A stretch of 64,000 nt of DNA. Source: VRUE01 sp963817905. GTDB taxonomy: Bacteria; Actinomycetota; Thermoleophilia; Solirubrobacterales; 70-9. How positions within the stretch are numbered: position 1 is the stretch's first letter; each line of letters opens with the position of its first letter. The translations under genes were made by a program, and so were the position numbers. A model generated the notes under the pieces. That model did not search any database, had not been told where the DNA came from, and worked only from the letters and a program-made list of their open reading frames with translations. Where the stretch lies: the NCBI GenBank assembly GCA_963817905.1, contig CAWFPS010000003.1:992001-1056000 (forward strand), given 5' to 3'. This document shows, in pieces, positions 45,345-52,535 of this stretch.

Positions 45345-45728
45345 ATGCCAGCCCCCACCACGATCACAGGCGTCGATTTCGCCACCGTCTTCGTCACCGA
45401 CTACCCCGCCGCGATCGAGTTCTACAGCGGAATCCTCGGCCTCGAGCAGTCGGCTGACTACGGCAAAATCCCCGGCGGCGAGGTCGAGACCGGCAGCCTC
45501 ACCCTGCAGATCCTCGACGCCGCCGCGATCGGCCGCGAGTTCGCGCCCAGCACCCACCCGATCGCCTTCCATGTCGAAGACGTCGAAGCGACCCGCGCCG
45601 AGCTTGAGTCAAAGGGGGTCACGTTCCTCGCCGAGACGATGGACAGCGGCGTCTGCCACATGGTCCCCTTCGCCGACCCCGACGGCAACGTCCTGATGAT
45701 CCACAACCGCTACGCGCCGAGGAACTGA
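45345..45728 (+). CDS. VOC/glyoxalase-superfamily protein
   Basis: The 127-residue protein has paired beta-alpha-beta modules: VDFATVFVTDYPAAIEFYSGI, HPIAFHVEDVEATRAELESKG and MVPFADPDGNVLMIHNR. Metal ligands typical of glyoxalase/dioxygenases are partly present (His in HPIAFHV, His or Glu positions less clear). Substrate unknown. Its 3' end overlaps the convergent downstream gene by 19 bp. Confidence 0.87.
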   Translation: MPAPTTITGVDFATVFVTDYPAAIEFYSGILGLEQSADYGKIPGGEVETGSLTLQILDAAAIGREFAPSTHPIAFHVEDVEATRAELESKGVTFLAETMDSGVCHMVPFADPDGNVLMIHNRYAPRN

Positions 45729-46135
45729 GCGAGCGCCTCGACGCCCTCGCGCTGGGTCTCCCCACCGCCGAGGCCACCGAGCGGCCCGCTGCCGTGCATC
45801 AGCATCAGTTTCAGCTTCTCGCCATCGGTCGTCTTCAACTTGAGGGTGACGGCGGCGCCGTCCATGACCGCGGCGCTGACCGTCATCCAGCCGCCACCCG
45901 CTCCATCGGCGGCCGCCGCGGCAATCCGCCCTGGCGGGAGGGAGATCGCCTCGCCCGCAGGCTCAAACTTGCGGTTCATCCCCTGCACGACCAGGCGCCG
46001 ATCGGTTACCCCCAACGCCACCTGCCGGCCCTTGAACATGCTCGGCTGGGTGGCGACGCAGACTCCCCGAATCTCCTCGCCCGGCTCCAGCAGTCGCTCG
46101 ATCACGGGGCGCAGCTTCGATCCAAGGTCCGCCAC
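45710..46135 (-). CDS. PH-like-domain hypothetical protein
   Basis: The 141 residues show a PH-like barrel pattern (LEPGEEIRGVCVATQPSMFK, VALGVTDRRLVVQGMNRKF, ISLPPGRIAAAAADG, VTLKLKTTDGEKLKLMLM). Such domains are common in cytoplasmic actinobacterial proteins of unknown role. It is convergent and overlapping with the VOC gene. Function not known. Confidence 0.65.
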   Translation of the reverse strand: MADLGSKLRPVIERLLEPGEEIRGVCVATQPSMFKGRQVALGVTDRRLVVQGMNRKFEPAGEAISLPPGRIAAAAADGAGGGWMTVSAAVMDGAAVTLKLKTTDGEKLKLMLMHGSGPLGGLGGGETQREGVEALAQFLGA

Positions 46136-46252
46136 CGGTTGCTCCTATGTCAAGCCGCCACCGCGATTTGCGGGGCCGGCTTGTCTCTCTGAGTGTCGAC
46201 GGTGTTCATGGATATCTCTCTTTCAGGATTGACCAAAAGCTTCCAGACTCGT

Positions 46253-46316
46253 GCTAATCATCGCATAATCGAGCTAATGGAGCCCCTTGTTAGCGCATTT
46301 ATGGCACAATTAGCGC
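46253..46316. promoter_or_regulatory. Two pairs of GCTAAT/ATTAGC boxes upstream of fic
   Basis: GCTAAT occurs at 46253-46258 and 46273-46278 (20 bp apart). The inverted form TTAGCGC occurs at 46290-46296 and 46310-46316 (also 20 bp apart). The spacing equals two helical turns. The boxes overlap a possible promoter (TTGACC at 46229 and GCTAAT as -10) and run up to the fic start codon, which has no obvious ribosome site. Autorepression by the Fic protein's C-terminal winged helix is a plausible reading. Confidence 0.5.
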
Positions 46317-46317
46317 G

Positions 46318-47361
46318 ATGCGCAGCTTCATCGACCTCGACCGGACCTTCGCCAACCAACCTCGCGAGCTCGGGGTCCTCCTCGCCCGAATCGATACCGG
46401 CAAGGGCCAGGAGCGCCTCTTCGAAGACCAGCTTCCCGAACTGCTCCGCCGGCTTTCCGAGCATGCCCGCATTGCCTCCATCACCGCCTCCAACGCAATC
46501 GAGGGAGTGCTCGTCGAGAGCCGGCGCGCAGAGCAGATCGCAGAGGGAGGCCGCCGCTACCGCAACCGCAACGAGCGGGAGTTCGCCGGCTACCGCGACG
46601 CCATCGACATGCTCGTGGCCCTCGACTCCTACGAGCCGCTCAGCCTTCCCTTCGTTCTACATCTACACCGGCTTCTCTTCGCCCACAGCGGCGGCAGGGG
46701 CGGCAGCCTGAAGAGCGACGAGAACCTGATCGTCTCCTACGAGGGCGGCAGGCGCGAGGTTGTCTTCACTCCACCTCCCCCCGAGGAGACCGAGTTCCTC
46801 CTCGGGGAGCTCCTGGCGCGCTACGAGGACGCCAAGCGCGATGCCGGCACGCACCCGCTCATCCTGATCGGCGCCCTCGTCCTCGACTTCCTGGCGATCC
46901 ACCCGGTCACCGACGGCAACGGCCGCCTCGCCCGTCTCCTGACCACCCACGAGCTCTTGGCGCAGGACTACGGCGTCGCGCGCTACGTGAGCATCGAGCA
47001 GCGCATCTACGAATCGAAGAACAGTTATTACGCCAGCCTCTACGAGTCCCAGCGCAACTGGCACGAGGCGGAGCACGACGTCTGGCCGTGGATCGCCTAC
47101 CTCTGCCACATCCTCGCCGGCGCCTACGACGACTTCGAGCAGCGCCTCGCCGCGGCGGGAAGGCAGACGGGCAACAAGCAGGAGAGGGTGAGGGAGTACG
47201 TCTTGCGCCAGGCGCCCGAACGGTTTCGCCGACGTGACGTCGAGCGGGCTCTCCCGGGCGTGAGCCCCGCCACGATCCGCCTCGTCCTCGCCGAGCTGCG
47301 CGACGAGGGGGAGATCAGGCCGGAGGGCTCGGGGCGCGGGGCGCACTGGACGCGGCTGTAG
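46318..47361 (+). CDS. Fic-family AMP-transferase with winged-helix domain
   Basis: The 347-residue protein has the Fic active motif HPVTDGNGRLAR (His195), and an N-terminal inhibitory helix motif SNAIEG (Ser58, Glu62) as in class II Fic proteins, where the Glu blocks ATP binding. The C-terminal ~70 residues (FRRRDVERALPGVSPATIRLVLAELRDEGEI) form a winged helix, likely for DNA binding. Function: adenylylation or similar modification of a protein target, self-inhibited. No separate antitoxin is needed in this class. It is followed by remnants of a second Fic gene. Confidence 0.92.
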   Translation: MRSFIDLDRTFANQPRELGVLLARIDTGKGQERLFEDQLPELLRRLSEHARIASITASNAIEGVLVESRRAEQIAEGGRRYRNRNEREFAGYRDAIDMLVALDSYEPLSLPFVLHLHRLLFAHSGGRGGSLKSDENLIVSYEGGRREVVFTPPPPEETEFLLGELLARYEDAKRDAGTHPLILIGALVLDFLAIHPVTDGNGRLARLLTTHELLAQDYGVARYVSIEQRIYESKNSYYASLYESQRNWHEAEHDVWPWIAYLCHILAGAYDDFEQRLAAAGRQTGNKQERVREYVLRQAPERFRRRDVERALPGVSPATIRLVLAELRDEGEIRPEGSGRGAHWTRL

Positions 47362-47394
47362 AGCGCCCTCGATGCGGTGGTACTTTGGCGATTG

Positions 47395-47675
47395 GGGTCG
47401 CCAAGGTCATCCCCGATCCGGACTTCTTCGTCTCGATGTACGTCCGGCGGGAGGCGGTCCTCAGCTCCCAGATCGAGGGAACCCAGGGCACCCCTTGAGG
47501 ACCTGCTCGAACTCGAACTGGAGCAAGAGGGAAGCGACCGGCTGTCCGATGTCTATGAACTCGTCAACTACGTCCGCGCGATGAACTTCGGCCTTGAGCG
47601 GATAGCCACGCTTCCGCTCTCGCTTCGCCTCATCCGGGAAATCCACCGGGAGCTGCTGTCGGGGAGCGGGTGTGG
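47395..47675 (+). pseudogene. Fragment of a second Fic gene (N-terminal part, frameshifted)
   Basis: One frame reads IPDPDFFVSMYVRREAVLSS and QIEGTQ, the Fic_N region with its inhibitory motif, and stops at 47497. The next frame continues LEDLLELELEQEGSDRLSDV, YELVNYVRAMNFGLERI and LIREIHRELLSG. The normal continuation and the whole HPFxDGNGR core are absent. At ~47675 the sequence switches to an Xre-type antitoxin fragment on the other strand. It is therefore a decayed paralog. Confidence 0.85.
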
Positions 47676-48569
47676 GCGAGCCAGGCCCGCGCCGTGCTGC
47701 GAGCGACGCCGGTCGCGCGGGCGATGTCGGCATCGCTCAGCTGGGCGATCTCGTGCAGGTAGACCGCCTCGCGGACCAACGGCCGCAGGGCCAGGGCGGG
47801 TGAGGACATAGGCAGACTGTCGCAAGATTGCATCAGCTTTGTGCTGGCTCGTGGCTCCCACACGCCGCGGGGCCTTGTGAGGCGTCGTCGCGAATACGGA
47901 TACGCGCTCGCTGCTCTCCACGGCGTCGGCGACGGCGGCGCGCACCGTGCCCATCTCGACCTCGGTGGCGCCCGAGTGGGCTCCGGTGCCGACCACGAAC
48001 ACGGTCGGGCATTCGAGCGCCGCGAAGTCGGGTCCGAGCTCGCCGTTGACGGCGTCCATCTCGATCACCACGTCCGCGGACTCGGCGGGAGACATCTTGG
48101 CCGAGCGGCCGAGCGCTGCCAGGATGCGCATCATCCAACCCAACCGACGGAACTGGGTGCGGACCTTCTGCTTGCCGGCCTCGTCGAGCATGGCGATCGG
48201 GTAAGCGCCGTCGATGAGCACCAGTCCACCGACTCGTCCGGGGTGCTGAGCGGCGTATCGCACCGCGATCGTGGCGCCGTGAGACCAGCCGACGAGGATC
48301 GGGCGCTCGATGCCGGTCGCGTCGATGACCCGTCCGATGTCGTCGACGGCCGCCTGGACGGAGTAGTCGGCCGATCTGGCCGACTTGCCGCGCGCCCGCG
48401 CGTCGAAGCGCACCGTGCGGTACTTGCCGTCGAGACGGCGGATGACGCGGCTCCAGTTCCGCACGGTGCCGAAGCCGCCGCTGAGGAAGAGCAGGGCAGG
48501 CGTGCCTCCCGGGGCGTCGACGGCATAGAGCTGAGTATCTGCGGCGGGAATCATGAGTTGTCGTGACAT
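47568..48569 (-). pseudogene. Alpha/beta hydrolase with lost C-terminus (chimeric ORF)
   Basis: Residues 1 to ~230 are a good alpha/beta hydrolase: LLFLSGGFGTVRNWSRVI (oxyanion region), VRFDARARGKS, and the nucleophile elbow VGWSHGAT. The acid in this fold would be near PTVFVVGTGAHSG. The C-terminal His region is gone. After ATTPHK the frame enters antitoxin/Fic scar DNA in a meaningless frame and ends at 47568. It is probably inactive. It lies 48 bp downstream of the MFS gene on the same strand, so it was once in that ECF41-controlled operon. Confidence 0.8.
47676..47809 (-). pseudogene. Truncated Xre/MbcA-type antitoxin N-terminus
   Basis: From ATG 47809 the minus strand encodes LALRPLVREAVYLHEIAQLS, DADIARATGVARSTARAWL and AHT, the helix-turn-helix start of an Xre-type antitoxin of RES toxin pairs. 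It resembles the intact one at 58900-59256. The DUF2384 part and the RES toxin are missing; the frame runs into the Fic fragment. Confidence 0.75.
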
Positions 48570-48617
48570 CGCGATCGAGCCTTTCGGATTGGCGTGCTGG
48601 TTGTCGCTGCTTGCCGG

Positions 48618-50078
48618 CTACTCGCTCGCAAGCGCCGTCCTCTCCCCTGAGACCGTGCGGCCCCCGGCGACCCGCCGCCTGCCCAGCGCCATCGCCAGGG
48701 CGGGGACGAGGGCGAGGGCGAGCAGCGCCAGCCCCCAGCGGAAGGTATGGGCGAAGGCTTCGGCGAGCGGACCGGGCGCCCGCGAGTGCTGCTCGCCGAT
48801 CGCCGAGGCGAGCACGACCGAGAGGATCGCGGTCCCGACTGAGGCGCCGGACTGGCGCAGGATGTTCATCGCCGTGCTGGTGCGAGCGATCGCCGCTTTC
48901 GGCACCGCCTGCATCGCCGCGGTCATCGTCGGCATCATCGCCATGCCCATTCCCAGCCCGAGCACAAAGCTGAAGGCGCCGAGCAGGACGTAGGAGGTAT
49001 CGGCGTCGACGAACGTGAAAGGGGCGAGCCCGAGCAAGAGCAGCGGGATCCCGTAGGCGGGCCAGCGGCTCGGCCCATAGCGGTCGGTGAGCATGCCGGC
49101 GAGCGACATGGTGATCATCGACCCGAGTCCGAGCGGCGCCATCAGCAGGCCCGCTTCCAGCGCCGAGGCGCCGCGCACCGTCTGGTAATAGAGCGGGATC
49201 AGCAGCAGCGATCCGAAGAACGCGATCGCGAACAGCAGCAGGGTCCCGGCGGCGGGCCCGGCCGCGGTGCGGGTGAAGGTGCGGATGTCGATCAGCGGTG
49301 CCCCGGCCTCCCAGCTGTGCCGCAGGAAGCCGGCGATCAGCGCCGCGCCGGCGACGATCGGGAGCCACGACTCGGTTGTCCCGAAGCCTCCGTCGTTGGA
49401 CGCGGCGAGGCCGAAGATCAGCGCCGTCAGCCCGGGTGAGAGCAGTGCCATCCCCAGCCAGTCGAGCCTGTGGGCGGGCTGCGGCTCGTCGCGCTCCAGC
49501 ACGATCGTCGCCAGCGCAATCGCGACGATTCCGATCGGGATGTTGATCAGGAAGATCCAGCGCCAGGAGACGTCGTCGACCAGCCAGCCGCCGAGGATCG
49601 GGCCAAGGATCGGCGCCGCAAGCATCGGCATGCCCAGCAGGCCCATCACCCGGCCCATTCGCTCAGGTCCGGCCTTCCGGGTGAGGATCGTCATCACGAT
49701 CGGCATGATCATCCCGCCGCCGAGTCCCTGGAGCACGCGGAAGGCGATCAGCGAGCCGGCGCTCCAGGCGACGGCGCAAAGTGCCGAGCCGAGCATGAAC
49801 AGGGCCAGCGAGCCGAGGTAGAGGCGCTTGGTCCCGAAGCGGTCGGCGGCCCAGCCGGTCAGCGGGATCACCGCTGCGAGGGCGAGCGTGTAACCGGTCA
49901 CGACCCACTGGATTGTCGTCAATGAGGCGTCGAACTCGATCCCGAGGCGGTCGATCGCGACGTTGATCACGGTCGTGTCGAGGATCGACATGATCGCCCC
50001 AAGCAGGACCACGGAGGCGACAATTATCGTCCCCCGGTCGAGGGCGTTGGAATCGTTCTGTGCGGCAACGGAGGGCAT
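48618..50078 (-). CDS. MFS drug-type transporter (DHA2/EmrB-QacA family)
   Basis: The 486-residue protein has ~14 spans, with MSILDTTVINVAIDRLG, WVVTGYTLALAAVIPLTGWAAD (motif A region) and ALCAVAWSAGSLIAFRVLQGLGGGM (motif B/C region), typical of proton-driven multidrug exporters. A GGGAG site precedes ATG 50078. An ECF41-type promoter (50118-50144) lies 39 bp upstream, placing it in the SigJ regulon. The damaged hydrolase gene follows. Confidence 0.92.
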   Translation of the reverse strand: MPSVAAQNDSNALDRGTIIVASVVLLGAIMSILDTTVINVAIDRLGIEFDASLTTIQWVVTGYTLALAAVIPLTGWAADRFGTKRLYLGSLALFMLGSALCAVAWSAGSLIAFRVLQGLGGGMIMPIVMTILTRKAGPERMGRVMGLLGMPMLAAPILGPILGGWLVDDVSWRWIFLINIPIGIVAIALATIVLERDEPQPAHRLDWLGMALLSPGLTALIFGLAASNDGGFGTTESWLPIVAGAALIAGFLRHSWEAGAPLIDIRTFTRTAAGPAAGTLLLFAIAFFGSLLLIPLYYQTVRGASALEAGLLMAPLGLGSMITMSLAGMLTDRYGPSRWPAYGIPLLLLGLAPFTFVDADTSYVLLGAFSFVLGLGMGMAMMPTMTAAMQAVPKAAIARTSTAMNILRQSGASVGTAILSVVLASAIGEQHSRAPGPLAEAFAHTFRWGLALLALALVPALAMALGRRRVAGGRTVSGERTALASE

Positions 50079-50117
50079 GTGAAACTCCCGGTTCGGGGTT
50101 GGCTGCTTGCCAGACCT

Positions 50118-50144
50118 GACAGCGCAGCCGCTCGCGTTGTGACA
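50118..50144 (-). promoter_or_regulatory. ECF41-type promoter of the MFS gene
   Basis: On the minus strand TGTCACA (50144-50138), 16 bp, then TGTC (50121-50118). The ATG follows 39 bp after the -10 element. The motif and spacing equal those before sigJ and the AhpD-like gene. Confidence 0.8.
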
Positions 50145-50149
50145 GCCGC

Positions 50150-51070
50150 TCAGCGCCTCGAATTGATCAGCGTGCCGAGGTTGCCGACCGGTGCTCCCAG
50201 GTGTCTCAGCTTGTCCGGGTTGGCAACCGAGCTGATCGCCTTGATCTCACCGTCGGCGATGTCGAGGGCGGTGACGCCGACCAGTCGCTGCGCGTCGTCG
50301 AAGACGAGCAGCCCAGGGCCGCCATTGACCTCGACCGCGCGGAACTCGATCCCGGGGAGTCGGGTCTCCCGGCTCAGCCAGCCCATCAGGGTGCGAGCGA
50401 CGCGACTGCGCCCCCGCAGCGTCCGGGCGAGCGCCGGCGCCTTGCCACCGCCGTCGCCCGTCAGCTGGACGTCGTGCGCGAGCAGCGACTCCAAGCCGGC
50501 GAGGTCGCCCTGCTCGGCGGCCTGGAAGAACCGCCGCCCGAGCTCGTCACGCTGCTCGCGCGTGGTCTGAAACCGAGGCCGGCCATGCTCGACGTGCCGC
50601 CGCGCGCGGCTTGCCAGCTGCCTCACGTTGTCCTCGCTCTTGCCGACGATCGCGGCGACCTGCGAATAGCCGTAGTCGAAGACGTCGTGAAGCAGCAGGA
50701 CCGCGCGCTGCTCCGGCGAGAGGCTCTCGAGCAGAACCAACATCGCCACCGAGAGCGAGTCGGCGGTCTCGGCGTGGCGCGCGGGGTCGTCCTCTCCGTC
50801 GGTGACGATCGGCTCCGGGAGCCATTCGCCGACGTAGCGCTCGCGGCGAGCACGGGCAGAGTGCAGCTCGTTGATCGCCAGTCGGGTGGTGATGGTCGAG
50901 ATGTAGGCGGGAGGCGACTCGATCTCCTCGCCGCCGTCGATCGCCTGGTGGACTCGCAGCAACGCCTCCTGTACTACGTCCTCGGCTTCGGAGACGCTTC
51001 CCAGCATCCTGTAGGCGATCGCGAAGGAGACCGGCCGCAACTCGTCCAGCATCTGCTCGCGCTCCGTCAT
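50150..51070 (-). CDS. sigJ: ECF41 sigma factor (SigJ-like) with SnoaL-type C-domain
   Basis: The 306 residues comprise region 2 (SEAEDVVQEALLRVHQAI, YISTITTRLAINELHSAR), region 4 (LSPEQRAVLLLHDVFDYGYSQVAAIVGKSEDNVRQLASRARR) and a ~110-residue SnoaL/NTF2-like C-terminal domain ending VANPDKLRHL. The NPDKL motif and C-terminal domain define ECF41 factors, which carry their own regulatory domain instead of an anti-sigma. Its own promoter and two neighbours share TGTCACA-N16-TGTC. The inducing signal is unknown. Confidence 0.95.
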   Translation of the reverse strand: MTEREQMLDELRPVSFAIAYRMLGSVSEAEDVVQEALLRVHQAIDGGEEIESPPAYISTITTRLAINELHSARARRERYVGEWLPEPIVTDGEDDPARHAETADSLSVAMLVLLESLSPEQRAVLLLHDVFDYGYSQVAAIVGKSEDNVRQLASRARRHVEHGRPRFQTTREQRDELGRRFFQAAEQGDLAGLESLLAHDVQLTGDGGGKAPALARTLRGRSRVARTLMGWLSRETRLPGIEFRAVEVNGGPGLLVFDDAQRLVGVTALDIADGEIKAISSVANPDKLRHLGAPVGNLGTLINSRR

Positions 51071-51105
51071 CGATTCACCTTTCTACGTCGAGTACCTACC
51101 CGATA

Positions 51106-51132
51106 GACAAGACAGGGACCCTCGCTGTGACA
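51106..51132 (-). promoter_or_regulatory. ECF41-type promoter of sigJ (autoregulation)
   Basis: On the minus strand TGTCACA (51132-51126), 16 bp, then TGTC (51109-51106). The sigJ ATG lies 35 bp further on. It is adjacent to the divergent promoter at 51146-51172. Confidence 0.8.
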
Positions 51133-51145
51133 GCTGGCCGGCCGC

Positions 51146-51172
51146 TGTCACAAGCTTGCGCCTAGCGCTGTC
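51146..51172 (+). promoter_or_regulatory. ECF41-type promoter of the AhpD-like gene
   Basis: TGTCACA at 51146-51152, 16 bp, TGTC at 51169-51172; the ATG is 38 bp downstream. This is the typical divergent arrangement of ECF41 sigma genes and their carboxymuconolactone-decarboxylase-type target. Confidence 0.85.
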
Positions 51173-51210
51173 AAGGGGACGACAACCCAACGACCGCGGA
51201 GGACAACATC

Positions 51211-51705
51211 ATGAAACCACGCATAGACCATCCCGCCCAGACTCTCCCGGGCGCGATGCAGGCCCTACAGAAGCTCGACGGGGCGACCAGGCGGGCCGGG
51301 GTGCCCGAGGCGACTCAGGAGATGATCCGGCTGCGGGCCGGCCAGATCAACGGCTGCAGCGCATGTGTCGACATCCACTCGCGCATGCTCAAGGCGCTGG
51401 GCGAGCCCGACGAGCGGATCTTCACGATCGCCGCCTGGCGCGAGGCGAGCTACTTCTCCGACGCCGAGCGGGCGGCGCTCGCTCTAGCCGAGGCGGTCAC
51501 CCGGCTCGCCGATCGTCCCGACCCCGTTCCCGACGAGATCTGGGAGGAGGCCGCCCGGCACTACGACGACGAGCAGCTGGGAGCGCTGGTGCTCTCGATC
51601 GCCGCGATCAACACCTGGAACCGGCTCAACGCCGCGACCAGGCAGATCACCGGCGAGTGGGTCGAGGAGCTCGTCGCCGCCCAAGCGGCGGGCTCACCCG
51701 CCTGA
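51211..51705 (+). CDS. AhpD-like carboxymuconolactone decarboxylase family protein
   Basis: The 164 residues carry the AhpD-type redox motif GCSACVDIHS (Cys49, Cys52, His56) in RLRAGQINGCSACVDIHSRM, and a helical CMD fold (LSIAAINTWNRLNAATRQITG). Such proteins are peroxidase-reducing or lactone-decarboxylating enzymes and the usual partner of ECF41 sigma factors. The promoter at 51146 matches the SigJ consensus. A GGAGGA site precedes ATG 51211. Confidence 0.92.
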   Translation: MKPRIDHPAQTLPGAMQALQKLDGATRRAGVPEATQEMIRLRAGQINGCSACVDIHSRMLKALGEPDERIFTIAAWREASYFSDAERAALALAEAVTRLADRPDPVPDEIWEEAARHYDDEQLGALVLSIAAINTWNRLNAATRQITGEWVEELVAAQAAGSPA

Positions 51706-51712
51706 CGCTCGC

Positions 51713-51749
51713 GGCCGACAGCCCGGTATGGGCTCCCGGGCTGTCGGCC
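51713..51749. terminator. Strong hairpin after the AhpD-like gene
   Basis: GGCCGACAGCCCGG pairs with CCGGGCTGTCGGCC across a 9-nt loop (TATGGGCTC), 8 bp after the stop codon. There is no U-tract, as is usual for high-GC terminators. Confidence 0.75.
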
Positions 51750-51900
51750 AGGTTTCCCCGTCACTCGGCGGCAAGGCTCGAGCGCTCTGGCACGAGGATG
51801 AGAAGCGCAGCGGGTCTCCTCCGCCGGAGCGTACGAACACTTGGAGGCGACGTTTAACCTGGCGGCCTGTCCAGGGCTAAGCGATCAAGGGGGACTTGAT

Positions 51901-52302
51901 ATGGCGATGCAACGAAAGCCGAGTTCCGCTCGCAAACCACCACTGCCTTCGGCGGGTCTCGCCGATGTCGAGCATTGGATCTCGCGGGTGATGCCCGACC
52001 TGAACCCGATCGTCAGATCGCTGGATGAGCAGATCCGCGAGAGGATCCCCGAGCTTCAGTACGCCGTGAAGTGGAAGAGGCCGTTCTACGGGCTGCCGGA
52101 CCTCGGATGGATCATCGAAATCGCCGCCTACGACGTCTCCGTGAACGTCGTCTTCTTTGGCGGCGCGGACTTCGACTCGCCGCCGCCCCTCGGAGATACC
52201 GACCGGAGCCGCTACGTCAAGGTCAGGACCCTGGAGGAGGCGCAGGCGGCAGAGATGACCACGTGGATCGAGCAGGCCGCGGGCATACCGGGTTGGAAGT
52301 AA
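51901..52302 (+). CDS. DUF1801 (YdhG-like) protein
   Basis: The 133-residue protein has the DUF1801 layout: LADVEHWISRVMPDLNPIVRSLDEQI, ELQYAVKWKRPFYG, NVVFFGGADFDSPPPLGDTD and RYVKVRTLEEAQAAEMTTWIEQA. ATG 51901 follows a GGGGG stretch and is preferred over the upstream TTG. Function of the family is not established. It is the last ordinary chromosomal gene before the repeat-bounded island. Confidence 0.8.
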   Translation: MAMQRKPSSARKPPLPSAGLADVEHWISRVMPDLNPIVRSLDEQIRERIPELQYAVKWKRPFYGLPDLGWIIEIAAYDVSVNVVFFGGADFDSPPPLGDTDRSRYVKVRTLEEAQAAEMTTWIEQAAGIPGWK

Positions 52303-52416
52303 CAGCCCAGTACGGCGGATCCAGACCCTGGGGCGCGAGCTACATTTGCCAGCGCGTTTGATGCCCAAATGTGATGCCCAAACCCCTGGCGGAGGGGCTG
52401 GGGCCGCCAACTGAAA

Positions 52417-52452
52417 TGGCGGCATCCCGCGCTACAATGCGGGATGCCGCCA
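52417..52452. terminator. Hairpin TGGCGGCATCCCGC/GCGGGATGCCGCCA
   Basis: This is a perfect 14-bp stem with loop GCTACAAT, lying 7 bp left of the first 57-bp repeat. It could terminate the DUF1801 or DUF3999 transcript. A direct repeat of TGATGCCCAAA lies just upstream (52361-52383 region). Confidence 0.65.
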
Positions 52453-52458
52453 CAATTG

Positions 52459-52515
52459 ACGGGAGCGACGGGGCAGGAGTCCTCAAAGGACACCGGATTG
52501 AGATTCGGGGTTGAG
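52459..52515. repeat. 57-bp repeat E, copy 1 (tRNA-Asp 3'-end-like start)
   Basis: It begins ACGGGAGCGACGGGG, the complement of a tRNA-Asp 3' end as found intact at 59906 and 62725. It continues GCAGGAGTCCTCAAAGGACA and ends with CCGGATTGAGATTCGGGGTTGAG. Copies 2 (56118) and 3 (58556) are in the same orientation with 2-4 differences. It marks the left boundary of the accretion island. Confidence 0.9.
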
Positions 52516-52535
52516 AGTCGACCGAGCGGAAAGAC

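Noticed and set aside
47833..49368. A 511-codon minus-strand frame across the hydrolase and MFS genes
   Set aside because: It is out of frame with both real genes and reads as low-complexity Arg/Pro/Ala sequence.
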